Assembly (NCBI RefSeq): GCF_001514115.1
Contig: NZ_KQ948464.1
Span: 62,001 to 126,000 of the forward strand
Reading direction: 5' to 3'
DNA: 64,000 bases
From: Streptomyces olivochromogenes
GTDB lineage: Bacteria; Actinomycetota; Actinomycetes; Streptomycetales; Streptomycetaceae
Shown in pieces: positions 23,530 to 31,461 of this stretch; the first letter of the stretch is position 1, and each line of letters starts with the position of its first letter. Made by a program: the position numbers and the translations under genes. The notes below the pieces were generated by a model. That model was not told the DNA's origin. It made no database searches and saw nothing but the letters and a program-made list of their open reading frames with translations.

Positions 23530-24195
23530 ATGCCCCCGAACCGCAGGGCCTTTCTGGCGGCGACCACCGCCTCCGTACTCACCACCACCGCGTCGACTCC
23601 GGCCGTCGCCGCGCCCCGCTCCCGGCCGGCGACCGCCCGCGCGGCGCTCGACGAACTCCTCGCGGGCAACCGGCGGTACGCCGCCGGGCGGCCCCGCCAT
23701 CCGCACGAGGAGCGCGCCCGGCGGCATGTCCTCGCCGCCGGGCAGCACCCGTTCGCGGTCGTCGTCGGCTGCATCGACTCCCGCGTCCCGCCCGAGCTGG
23801 TCTTCGACCAGGGGATCGGGGACCTGCTCTGCATAAGGACCGCCGGGCAGGTGCTCGACGAGGCGGTCCTCGCATCCGTCCAGTACGGGGTGGAGGAGCT
23901 GGGCGTTCCCCTCGTGCTGGTGCTGGGGCACGAGCGTTGCGGGGCCGTCGCGGCGACGCTCGAACACCTCCGTACGGGGGCACCCGTGCCCGGCCATCTC
24001 GCCCTTCTGGTGGACGAGATCACGCCCGCGGCGCTCCGCACCCGGGCGGTGCCCGGGGACTGGGCCGACCACACCGTGCGGGCGCACGCGGCCTGGGTCC
24101 GGGACGCGATCCGGGCGGACCCGGCCTTCACCGCGGCGCACGTGGCCGCCGCACGCTTCGACCTCGACTCGAGCCTGGTCACTCTCCTCCCCTAG
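23530..24195 (+). CDS. Exported beta-class carbonic anhydrase
   Basis: The 221-residue protein begins with a Tat-like signal peptide (NRRAFLA, a hydrophobic stretch, then AVAAP), so it is probably exported folded. The mature part has the zinc ligands and dyad of beta carbonic anhydrases: CIDSR near residue 79, GHERC near 137, and the conserved GDLLCIRTAGQ. It interconverts CO2 and bicarbonate. AGGGAG lies 5 bases before the ATG. The C-terminus ends soon after a VAAARFDLDSSLVTLL segment. It stands alone after the LacI-controlled operon. Confidence 0.9.
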   Translation: MPPNRRAFLAATTASVLTTTASTPAVAAPRSRPATARAALDELLAGNRRYAAGRPRHPHEERARRHVLAAGQHPFAVVVGCIDSRVPPELVFDQGIGDLLCIRTAGQVLDEAVLASVQYGVEELGVPLVLVLGHERCGAVAATLEHLRTGAPVPGHLALLVDEITPAALRTRAVPGDWADHTVRAHAAWVRDAIRADPAFTAAHVAAARFDLDSSLVTLLP

Positions 24196-24348
24196 GGTCC
24201 GTCCGGCGGATGTCGGCCTCACGGCGGTCGAGGCGACCGGCGCGCTCGGGGTACCGGCCCGGGCTGCGCCCCTGGGGGGTGCAGCCCAGCCCCAACCGGG
24301 GGGCTATCCCCAGTGCGACGGGGGCCGTCGCTCCCTAACGTGAACACC

Positions 24349-24786
24349 ATGACCGGTAGGGAAGCGGGCGGCGACGCCGAACTGAAGAAGGAACTCGACG
24401 CCACCCTGCACGCGCGCAGGGAGTTGGGCGAGGAGTACGAGTCCGCGCTCGTCGACTCGTTCCTGGAGAAGGTCGAACAGCGTGTCGACGGCGCGGTGGA
24501 CCGCCGGGTGCGGCGGCAGCTGGCCGAGCAGCAGATGGTGGTGGCCCGCGGTTCGCGCTCCCCGCAGGGGGCGACCGACTCGTGGGGGGAGCGCTTCGGT
24601 TTCGGGATCGTGTCGCTGGTCCTGGCGGTCCCGCTGTCCGCGATCGGCGGCGGCGTGGCGCAGCTGTCCGGCCTGTTGGTCGCCTGGGTCGGCATCGTGG
24701 GCGTCAACGTGGTCCAGGCCGCGCGCGTCACCCCGAACTTCTTCGGCCGCCGCGGGGGCAAGTCGGACTCCGACTGGGAGGACTAG
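24349..24786 (+). CDS. Small membrane protein with an N-terminal coiled coil
   Basis: The 145-residue protein starts with a charged helical segment (ELKKELDATLHARRELGEEYESALVDSFLEKVEQRVDGAVDRRVRRQL) and then has one or two hydrophobic helices (IVSLVLAVPLSAIGGGVAQLSGLLVAWVGIVGVNVV). The family is conserved in actinomycetes and unnamed. No ribosome binding site precedes the ATG, but TAACGT at 24336-24341 lies 7 bases upstream and could be a -10 box of a leaderless transcript. An in-frame GTG at 24340 is possible. A perfect 15-bp hairpin follows the stop. Confidence 0.75.
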   Translation: MTGREAGGDAELKKELDATLHARRELGEEYESALVDSFLEKVEQRVDGAVDRRVRRQLAEQQMVVARGSRSPQGATDSWGERFGFGIVSLVLAVPLSAIGGGVAQLSGLLVAWVGIVGVNVVQAARVTPNFFGRRGGKSDSDWED

Positions 24787-24825
24787 GCGAGCGAGGAGCG
24801 TCGGTACGTCGCGGCGTACACACGG

Positions 24826-24860
24826 GAAGGGCCCGGCACCTGACTGGTGCCGGGCCCTTC
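24826..24860. terminator. Perfect 15-bp hairpin terminator
   Basis: GAAGGGCCCGGCACC and its exact complement flank a TGACT loop, 39 bases after the stop of the small membrane protein. There is no long T run, as is common in Streptomyces. Confidence 0.85.
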
Positions 24861-25116
24861 TCACGTGTTGCGCGGAGACCGCCGCACCCCCGTTACCGGG
24901 GGGCGGGACGACGGCGGTCCCCGCGAGGGACGCGTGCCGGGTCAGGGCCGGGCTTGCGCGTCCGTGGCGTCCATGGAGGTCCGGGAGCCGCTCCGGAGGT
25001 CCTTGGCGCCGTTTTGGCGTCGGCCGGGGCGGGGAGCCGCTCCCGCCCTGCCGACACCCACTAATGTGCCGGACCCGTGTTAAGCGGGTGCTGCGCGGAC
25101 GTGACGCGCTCGTACC

Positions 25117-25191
25117 ACTTCCGCGAAGTTCCCTGCCGAAAGGCAGGAAGATCCCCCTCAGGAGGGGAACTTCAGGAAATATCCTCCTGCC
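25117..25191. other. Folded element with alternative pairings between convergent genes
   Basis: Several overlapping inverted repeats lie here: ACTTC/GAAGT (25117-25129), GAAGTTCC/GGAACTTC (25125-25132 with 25166-25173), CCTGCC-GAAA-GGCAGG (25132-25147), and CCCC/GGGG (25154-25167). GGCAGGAAGAT at 25142-25152 can also pair with ATCCTCCTGCC at 25181-25191, with one mismatch, which excludes the GAAA-loop hairpin. It could be a complex terminator for cystathionine beta-synthase or a structured RNA. The rest of 24861-25247 holds no gene. Confidence 0.55.
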
Positions 25192-25247
25192 ACCTGCGGA
25201 AATCGCCCCGACCGGCGCCTTCTTGCCCGCGGGCGGCCCGTCGGCAC

Positions 25248-26642
25248 CTACTGCTTGGCGCCGCCCTTGGCGAGGAAGGACAGCAGGTCCTGGCGGCTGA
25301 CGACACCGGTGGGCTTGCCCTCGACGAGCACGATCGCCGCGTCGGCGCTGCCGAGCACGGACATCAGGTCGCCGACCGGTTCGCCGGAGCCGACCTGCGG
25401 CAGCGGCGCCGACATGTGCTTCTCCAGCGGGTCCTGCAACGAGGCGCGCTGGGTGAACAGGGCGTCGAGCAGCTCCCGTTCCACGACGGACCCGACGACC
25501 TCGGCGGCCATCACGTCCGGGTGACCGGCGCCCGGCTTGACGATCGGCATCTGCGAGACGCCGTACTCGCGCAGCACCTCGATGGCCTCGCCGACCGTCT
25601 CGTCCGGGTGCATGTGGACGAGGGAGGGGATGGCGCCGGACACCTTGTCGTTGAGCACGTCCGCGACGCGCGCGCTCGGGCCGGAGTCCTCCAGGAACCC
25701 GTAGTCGGCCATCCACTCGTCGTTGAAGATCTTGCTGAGGTAACCGCGCCCGCTGTCGGGAAGGAGCACGACCACGACGTCGTCGGGTCCGAGCCGCTCG
25801 GCCACCCGCAGCGCGGCGACCACGGCCATCCCGCAGGAGCCGCCGACGAGCAGCCCCTCCTCCTTCGCGAGCCGGCGCGTCATCTGGAAGGAGTCCTTGT
25901 CGGACACGGCCACGATCTCGTCCGCGACCGTACGGTCGTACGCCGTCGGCCAGAAGTCCTCACCGACGCCCTCGACGAGGTACGGCCGCCCGGACCCGCC
26001 GGAGTACACGGACCCCTCCGGGTCGGCGCCGACGACCTTGACCTTGCCGTCGCTCGCGTCCTTCAGATAGCGCCCGGTCCCGGAGATCGTGCCGCCGGTG
26101 CCGACGCCCGCCACGAAATGGGTGATCCTCCCCTCCGTCTGCTCCCACAGCTCGGGGCCGGTGGAGTGATAGTGCGAGAGGGGGTTGTTCGGGTTGGAGT
26201 ACTGGTCGGGCTTCCAGGCGCCGGGCGTCTCACGGACCAGCCGGTCGGAGACGTTGTAGTACGAGTCCGGGTGCTCCGGGTCGACGGCCGTGGGGCAGAC
26301 GACGACCTCGGCGCCGTACGCCCGCAGCACGTTGATCTTGTCAGTGCTCACCTTGTCGGGGCAGACGAAGATGCACTTGTAGCCCTTCTGCTGGGCCACG
26401 ATGGCCAGCCCGACCCCGGTGTTTCCGCTGGTGGGCTCGACGATCGTGCCGCCGGGCTTGAGGGCGCCGCTCTCCTCCGCGGCCTCGATCATGCGCAGGG
26501 CGATGCGGTCCTTCACGGACCCGCCGGGGTTGAAGTACTCAACCTTCGCCAGGACGGTCGCCTGGATACCTGCGGTCACGTTGTTGAGCCTCACCAGCGG
26601 GGTGTTGCCGACGAGGCTGATCATCGAGTCGTGGAATTGCAC
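25248..26642 (-). CDS. cbs: Cystathionine beta-synthase
   Basis: This PLP enzyme condenses serine and homocysteine to cystathionine in transsulfuration. The 464-residue protein has the fold type II PLP domain with Lys44 in GGSVKDR, the EPTSGNTGVGLA loop and the AGVGTGGTISGTGRY phosphate-binding loop. Two CBS regulatory domains follow from about residue 335, as in full-length enzymes. The heme-binding N-terminal extension of animal enzymes is absent, as usual in bacteria. It is transcribed alone, divergent from the GDSL hydrolase gene, with the folded element at 25.1 kb downstream. Confidence 0.95.
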   Translation of the reverse strand: MQFHDSMISLVGNTPLVRLNNVTAGIQATVLAKVEYFNPGGSVKDRIALRMIEAAEESGALKPGGTIVEPTSGNTGVGLAIVAQQKGYKCIFVCPDKVSTDKINVLRAYGAEVVVCPTAVDPEHPDSYYNVSDRLVRETPGAWKPDQYSNPNNPLSHYHSTGPELWEQTEGRITHFVAGVGTGGTISGTGRYLKDASDGKVKVVGADPEGSVYSGGSGRPYLVEGVGEDFWPTAYDRTVADEIVAVSDKDSFQMTRRLAKEEGLLVGGSCGMAVVAALRVAERLGPDDVVVVLLPDSGRGYLSKIFNDEWMADYGFLEDSGPSARVADVLNDKVSGAIPSLVHMHPDETVGEAIEVLREYGVSQMPIVKPGAGHPDVMAAEVVGSVVERELLDALFTQRASLQDPLEKHMSAPLPQVGSGEPVGDLMSVLGSADAAIVLVEGKPTGVVSRQDLLSFLAKGGAKQ

Positions 26643-26785
26643 CGTTGTCTCCGGAGCTGCGTTTTAACAGGAATGGTCCCGTCAGCCTAAGGCCCTGGGT
26701 GACGGTTCACTCGCCGTTGAGATTGGCCGACCCGCTCCACGGGGCAAGCAGTGTTTGTACGGCTACGAGGAGGTGGCGGCGACGT

Positions 26786-27811
26786 ATGTCGAGCTTGTCG
26801 AGGGCGAGGGTGGCACGGCGGATCGCGGCGGGCGCGGCGTACGGCGGCGGCGGGATCGGGCTGGTGGGTGCCGCGGCGGTCGGGGTGGTGCTGGCGGAGG
26901 TACAGCTGGCGAAGCGCCATGTGGGCAACGGGCACGCGCACGCGCCCCGCGCGGACGGTCTCTACGGGTACGCGTACGCCGTGCAGGACGGGCCGCCGCT
27001 GCGGCTGACCATGCTGGGTGACTCGACGGCGGCCGGGCAGGGCGTGCACCGGGCCCGCCAGACGCCCGGCGCGCTGCTGGCGTCCGGGCTCGCGGCGGTC
27101 GCCGAACGCCCCGTGGAGATGTGGAACGTCGCGCTGCCCGGCGCCCAGTCCGACGACCTCGACCGGCAGGTCGCGGTCGCCCTCGCGGACACCTCGCGGG
27201 TGCCGGACGTCTGCGTGATCATGATCGGCGCCAACGATGTCACCCACCGGATGCCGCCGACGCGGTCGGTCCGCCATCTGTCGGCCGCGGTGCGACGGCT
27301 GCGTACGGCGGGGGCGGAGGTGGTCGTCGGGACCTGCCCCGACCTGGGCACGGTGGAGCAGGTCCAGCAGCCGCTGCGCTGGCTGGCCCGCCGCGCCTCG
27401 CGCCAGCTCGCCGCCGCGCAGACCATCGGCACGGTCGAGCAGGGCGGCCGTACCGTCTCGCTGGGCGACCTGCTGGGACCCGAGTTCGAGGCGAATCCGC
27501 GCGAGCTGTTCGGCCCCGACAACTACCACCCCTCGGCGGAGGGGTACGCGACGGCGGCGATGGCCGTGCTGCCCACCGTCTGCGCGGCGCTGGGCCTCTG
27601 GCCGGCCGAGGAGGAACGCCCGGACGTCTCGCGTCGCGAGGGCTTCCTGCCGGTCGCACGGGCCGCGGCGGAGGCGGCGTCCGAGCCGGGCACGGAGGTC
27701 ACGGCCGCCATGCCCACGGGGCCGCGGGGTCCTTGGGCCCTTCTCAAGCGCCGTCGGCGGCGGCGCGTCCCCGCCACGGATCCGGCTCCCGCGCCGACGC
27801 CGTCCGCGTGA
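26786..27811 (+). CDS. SGNH/GDSL-family hydrolase with N-terminal membrane anchor
   Basis: The 341-residue protein has a basic N-terminus and a hydrophobic span (IAAGAAYGGGGIGLVGAAAVGVVLA) that probably anchors it. The SGNH blocks follow: MLGDSTAAGQG with the nucleophile serine, NVALPGAQ, IGANDVTHR, and DNYHPSAEGY with the Asp-His pair. Family members are esterases, lipases or acyl-transfer enzymes. The C-terminal 60 residues are polar and Arg-rich. GAGGAGG at 26767-26773 is 12 bases before the chosen ATG, so the start is not certain. Confidence 0.88.
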   Translation: MSSLSRARVARRIAAGAAYGGGGIGLVGAAAVGVVLAEVQLAKRHVGNGHAHAPRADGLYGYAYAVQDGPPLRLTMLGDSTAAGQGVHRARQTPGALLASGLAAVAERPVEMWNVALPGAQSDDLDRQVAVALADTSRVPDVCVIMIGANDVTHRMPPTRSVRHLSAAVRRLRTAGAEVVVGTCPDLGTVEQVQQPLRWLARRASRQLAAAQTIGTVEQGGRTVSLGDLLGPEFEANPRELFGPDNYHPSAEGYATAAMAVLPTVCAALGLWPAEEERPDVSRREGFLPVARAAAEAASEPGTEVTAAMPTGPRGPWALLKRRRRRRVPATDPAPAPTPSA

Positions 27812-27847
27812 GACGCCCGCTGCGGGCGCGGGGCTGTGTTCGCCCGC

Positions 27848-28200
27848 TGCGGGCGCCGGGTGCGTTCGCTCGCTGCGGGCGCGTGGGTGTGGTCGCTCGC
27901 TGCGGGCGCGTGGGTGTGGTCGCTCGCTGCGGGCGCGTGGGGGGCTGGGCGCGCAGTTCCCCGCGCCCCTGGGCCGGGGCTGCGCCCCGAATCCCCGGCG
28001 CCCGGCTTTCCTCGGCTGCCGGACGGTGGGGGCTGGGCGCGCAGTTCCCCGCGCCCCTGGGCCGGGGCTGCGCCCCGGTTCGCCGCGGACCTGGGGCGGG
28101 GCTGTGCCCCGGATTGCCGCGGCCCTGGGGCGGGGCTGTGCCCCGGATTGCCGCGCCGCTGGGTCGGGGCTGTGTCCCGGATTGCCGCGCTGCTGGATGT
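27848..28200. repeat. Repeat-rich spacer: 27-bp and 34-bp arrays and two dispersed elements
   Basis: The spacer from 27812 to 28340 holds no gene. At about 27868-27940 a unit built on GCTCGCTGCGGGCGCGTGG recurs every 27 bases, three times. Two copies of the dispersed GCGCAGTTCCCCGCGCCCC element lie at 27941-27970 and 28029-28058. Units starting at 28057, 28091, 28125, 28159 and 28193 are exactly 34 bases apart, each with GGGGCTGTGCCCCGGATTG or a close variant; the last is partial. The array stops about 140 bases before the thiolase gene. Confidence 0.88.
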
Positions 28201-28340
28201 CTCCAGCAATCGAGGTGAGGAAAGCAAGCGCTTAGAAATGCGGTCCTAGTCACACCGTCGGAGCGGTGACCCGGGCGGTACGGGCGGGTAACTTCCCAAG
28301 CAGCCCTGCCTGTCCACCCCATAGCGCCCATGGAGCCGTG

Positions 28341-29561
28341 ATGCCCGAAGCCGTGATCGTCTCGACCGCCCGTTCCCCCATCGGCCGCGCTTTCAAGGGC
28401 TCCCTCAAGGACCTCCGCCCGGACGACCTCACCGCCACGATCATTCAGGCCGCCCTCGCCAAGGTCCCCGAGCTGGACCCCAAGGACATCGACGACCTGA
28501 TGCTCGGCTGCGGCCTCCCCGGCGGCGAGCAGGGCAACAACCTCGGCCGCATCGTCGCCGTGCAGATGGGCATGGACCACCTCCCGGGCTGCACCATCAC
28601 CCGTTACTGTTCCTCGTCCCTCCAGACGAGCCGCATGGCCCTGCACGCCATCAAGGCCGGCGAGGGCGACGTCTTCATCTCGGCCGGCGTCGAGCTGGTC
28701 TCCCGCTTCACCAAGGGCAACTCCGACTCCCTCCCCGACACGCGCAACCCCTTCTTCGCGGAGGCCGAGGCCCGCACCGAGGCCGTGGCCCAGTCCGAGG
28801 GCTCGACCTGGCACGACCCGCGCGAGGACGGCCTCGTCCCGGACGCCTACATCGCGATGGGCCAGACCGCCGAGAACCTCGCCCGCATCAAGGGCGTCAC
28901 CCGCCAGGACATGGACGAGTTCGGCGTCCGCTCCCAGAACCTCGCCGAGGAAGCCATCAAGAACGGCTTCTGGGAGCGGGAGATCACCCCGGTCACCACC
29001 CCCGACGGCACGGTCGTCAGCAAGGACGACGGCCCGCGCGCGGGCGTGACACTGGAGGGCGTCCAGGGCCTCAAGCCCGTCTTCCGCCCCGACGGCATGG
29101 TCACGGCCGGCAACTGCTGCCCCCTCAACGACGGCGCCGCCGCCCTCGTGATCATGTCCGACACGAAGGCCCGCGAGCTCGGCCTCACCCCGCTCGCCCG
29201 CATCGTCTCGACCGGCGTCACCGGCCTCTCCCCCGAGATCATGGGCCTCGGCCCGGTGGAGGCCAGCAAGCAGGCCCTCCAGCGCGCCGGCCTGACCGTC
29301 GACGACATCGACCTCTTCGAGATCAACGAGGCCTTCGCCGCCCAGGTGATCCCCTCCTACCGCGACCTGAACATCCCGCTGGACAAGCTGAACGTGAACG
29401 GCGGCGCCATCGCCGTCGGCCACCCCTTCGGCATGACCGGCGCCCGCATCACCGGCACGCTCATCAACTCCCTCCAGTTCCACGACAAGCAGTTCGGCCT
29501 GGAGACGATGTGCGTGGGCGGCGGCCAGGGCATGGCGATGGTCATCGAGCGCCTCAGCTAG
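28341..29561 (+). CDS. Acetyl-CoA C-acyltransferase (thiolase)
   Basis: The 406-residue thiolase cleaves 3-ketoacyl-CoA or condenses two acetyl-CoA. The nucleophile is Cys90 in TRYCSSSLQTSRMA. The second-site histidine lies in NGGAIAVGHPFGMTGAR, and the C-terminal cysteine in MCVGGGQGMAM. EINEAFAAQ provides the usual loop. The ATG follows GGAG by 6 bases. It is monocistronic with a hairpin terminator downstream. A biosynthetic AtoB-like or beta-oxidation FadA-like role cannot be separated from sequence alone. Confidence 0.94.
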   Translation: MPEAVIVSTARSPIGRAFKGSLKDLRPDDLTATIIQAALAKVPELDPKDIDDLMLGCGLPGGEQGNNLGRIVAVQMGMDHLPGCTITRYCSSSLQTSRMALHAIKAGEGDVFISAGVELVSRFTKGNSDSLPDTRNPFFAEAEARTEAVAQSEGSTWHDPREDGLVPDAYIAMGQTAENLARIKGVTRQDMDEFGVRSQNLAEEAIKNGFWEREITPVTTPDGTVVSKDDGPRAGVTLEGVQGLKPVFRPDGMVTAGNCCPLNDGAAALVIMSDTKARELGLTPLARIVSTGVTGLSPEIMGLGPVEASKQALQRAGLTVDDIDLFEINEAFAAQVIPSYRDLNIPLDKLNVNGGAIAVGHPFGMTGARITGTLINSLQFHDKQFGLETMCVGGGQGMAMVIERLS

Positions 29562-29610
29562 TTCCGTTGGTTCCGTACGGGTGACCAACGCTGAGCCCAG
29601 CGTGACCGAA

Positions 29611-29649
29611 TCGGCCCAGAGCCCAGTAACCACCGGGACTCTGGGCCGA
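29611..29649 (+). terminator. Hairpin terminator after the thiolase gene
   Basis: TCGGCCCAGAG and CTCTGGGCCGA form a perfect 11-bp stem around a 17-base loop, followed by TTTGTGA, 50 bases after the stop codon. Confidence 0.8.
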
Positions 29650-29846
29650 TTTGTGATCCAATCCCCCCCAAGATGTGACCTATCTCCCCCTGGAGAGCGA
29701 TTTACGCAGGTCAGAGCCGCTGCACGACTAAACCCCGGGGCCAAAGTCCTGTCCTATTCGTGACGTTACGCACTGACAGCAGGATGGTTTGCCCTTCAAG
29801 CTGATGTAGGAAGTCGGGGGGTCGACTTTGAACCGGGAGTACGTCA

Positions 29847-30641
29847 GTGAGCGCCATGCCAATTGCTTTGCTGCTCACCACCGCCGCGACCGCGGCCGTG
29901 GGCGTCGCCGTTCTGCGCACCCTGCAGGGTCTGCGCCGGCAGGTAGCGGCCCTGCACAACGAGCTGGCCGAGAGCCGCGCCACGGCCCTCACGCACGGCC
30001 TCGTACCGGCGGCGCGCTCGGCCGCGGACACGGACGACATACGCGCTGCCGTCGCCGAGGCGCTCGCCGAGGAGCGGGAGCGGGAGCTCGCCGAGGCACG
30101 GGCGTTCTGGGCCGCCCAGGAGGCGCGTGACGCCTCGGACGCGCCCTCGCTGCTCGGTCTGCCCGACAGCGAACTGTTCATGCCCCGCGAGTCGGACTTC
30201 TTGAGCCTGGAGCCCCTGGAGCCGGTCTCCGAGGCGGCCCTCGACGCCGACGAGTACGCGGGTGACTCGCCCGAACTGGCCGCGGCCCGCCGCCGTCACC
30301 CCTCGCACCCGGACTTCGTCCCGGTCCAGTCACCCGTCGTGAACGACCACGAGCGCACGGTCTCCTGCCTGGAGGAGCTCGCCGAGTCCCGCACGGAGCT
30401 GGCGGACGTCCGTCCCGGCCCGCTCGGCACCCTCGACGTCTACGTCTTCGCCGACGGTACGACCCTGTGCATGACCCCCGGCCACCGCGAGACCGCGGAA
30501 CGGCTGGCCGCGGCTCTGCGGGCCGGTGAGACCCCGGTCCTCCTCGGCGGCTCCGGCATCTCCGGCGCCTACGCCCTGACCTTCGCCTGCGGCGAGGAGA
30601 GCGTCTACATCCTGGCGGACAGGGTCATAGCGTCCCTGTAA
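29847..30641 (+). CDS. Conserved actinomycete membrane-anchored protein of unknown function
   Basis: The 264-residue protein starts with a single hydrophobic helix (PIALLLTTAATAAVGVAVL). A coiled-coil-like segment follows (LQGLRRQVAALHNELAESR and EALAEERERELAEARAFWAAQEAR), then an acidic linker, and a compact C-terminal domain from about residue 165 (LDVYVFADGTTLCMTPGHRETAERLAAAL, VLLGGSGISGAYALTFACGEESVYILADRV). The start is GTG with GGGAG 7 bases upstream. I do not recognise the family by name. The domain order suggests a membrane-tethered sensor or scaffold. Confidence 0.75.
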   Translation: MSAMPIALLLTTAATAAVGVAVLRTLQGLRRQVAALHNELAESRATALTHGLVPAARSAADTDDIRAAVAEALAEERERELAEARAFWAAQEARDASDAPSLLGLPDSELFMPRESDFLSLEPLEPVSEAALDADEYAGDSPELAAARRRHPSHPDFVPVQSPVVNDHERTVSCLEELAESRTELADVRPGPLGTLDVYVFADGTTLCMTPGHRETAERLAAALRAGETPVLLGGSGISGAYALTFACGEESVYILADRVIASL

Positions 30642-30702
30642 GTCCCTGCAGTAAGTGGCTGCAGTAAGTGCCTGCAGTAAGTGCCCGCGGCAAGTCGCTG
30701 CA
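30638..30702. repeat. 13-bp direct repeat, five units, at a gene end
   Basis: Five consecutive 13-base units of the form GTAAGTNNCTGCA begin at the last codon of the upstream gene (the TAA stop is part of the first unit) and end 7 bases before the stop of the convergent gene. The last two units have diverged. Confidence 0.85.
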
Positions 30703-30708
30703 CCGGCG

Positions 30709-31020
30709 TCACACCCCGGCTCTCTTCTGCGCCTCCTCCACCAGCATCAACGCCTCCGCGAGCTCCCCCTCGTCCCTCAGGACGACCGCCAAATCATGCG
30801 CCGCGACGGTGATTTGATCGGCGACGGCGAACATCCCCGCGTCCGGCATCTCCAAGGGCTCAGCCGCGGGGTCCTCCACACGCTGCGCCCACCGTGCCAA
30901 CTCCCTGGCCAGCCCCAGCGCCTCCGCGGCGGCCCCCCGTTGCAGCCGGCTCTGCGGCGCGGCCCGCAACCGGTCGGCGAAGTGGTCCACGGCTCGGGTC
31001 AGCGGCGTCGTATCAAGCAC
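30709..31020 (-). CDS. Small conserved helical protein of unknown function
   Basis: The 103-residue protein is predicted all-helical (AVDHFADRLRAAPQSRLQRGAAAEALGLARELARWAQRVE, then VADQITVAAHDLAVVLRDEGELAEALMLVEEAQ). The start is GTG and no clear ribosome binding site precedes it. It is convergent with the upstream membrane-anchored protein gene. No catalytic motif is visible and I do not recognise a named family. The codon use is normal for the genome, which supports a real gene. Confidence 0.65.
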   Translation of the reverse strand: MLDTTPLTRAVDHFADRLRAAPQSRLQRGAAAEALGLARELARWAQRVEDPAAEPLEMPDAGMFAVADQITVAAHDLAVVLRDEGELAEALMLVEEAQKRAGV

Positions 31021-31123
31021 GCCGCGAGACTACGCGCCGCGACGGGACTGTTGCCAACAACCGAACCCTCAGGCACCGTGGCGTGAAGGACCGGCTTACA
31101 CCCCATTGCGTCCGGAGGCGCCG

Positions 31124-31354
31124 ATGTCCCAAGTGTTCTCCCAGGAGACCCACCGCAATCTGCTCGCCCGCATTCCCCACTGCACCGGTCGTGAAGTGTC
31201 CGACTGGCTGCGCACCGTCGACGAAGGCCCCGCCCTCTTCCGCTTCGAGGAGAAGGTCAGCTGGCTCCGCGCCGAGCACAATCTCGCGTACGGCCATGCC
31301 AAGGCGATCATTCATGAGTACGACTTGAGGAGGGCCGCGCGCAAACTGCTCTGA
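31124..31354 (+). CDS. DUF4287 domain protein
   Basis: The 76-residue protein matches the short DUF4287 pattern (THRNLLARIPHCTGREVSDWLRTVDEGPALFRFEEKVSWLRAEHNLAYGHAKAIIHEYDLRRA). The family is found alone or fused to DUF5655 in actinomycetes and has no known activity. GGAGG at 31114-31118 lies 5 bases before the ATG at 31124, which decides the start against the upstream in-frame ATG at 31106. A bidirectional hairpin terminator follows. Confidence 0.82.
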   Translation: MSQVFSQETHRNLLARIPHCTGREVSDWLRTVDEGPALFRFEEKVSWLRAEHNLAYGHAKAIIHEYDLRRAARKLL

Positions 31355-31391
31355 GCGCGCACCACCACCAGGACCAGGCATCCCCATGGCA

Positions 31392-31424
31392 AAGGGCCCG
31401 CGAACCGTCGGTTCGCGGGCCCTT
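31392..31424. terminator. Bidirectional 15-bp hairpin terminator
   Basis: AAGGGCCCGCGAACC and its perfect complement flank a GTC loop between the convergent DUF4287 and Bax1-like genes, ending in short A and T runs on the two strands. Confidence 0.9.
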
Positions 31425-31461
31425 CAGGTCGGTCACCGGCCCGTTCGGCCGGCGGGGTCGG

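Noticed and set aside
25125..25173. FRT-like recombination site (GAAGTTCC and GGAACTTC)
   Set aside because: Only 8-base arms match, the spacing is 33 bases rather than 8, and no recombinase gene is near. The words are part of a local RNA fold.
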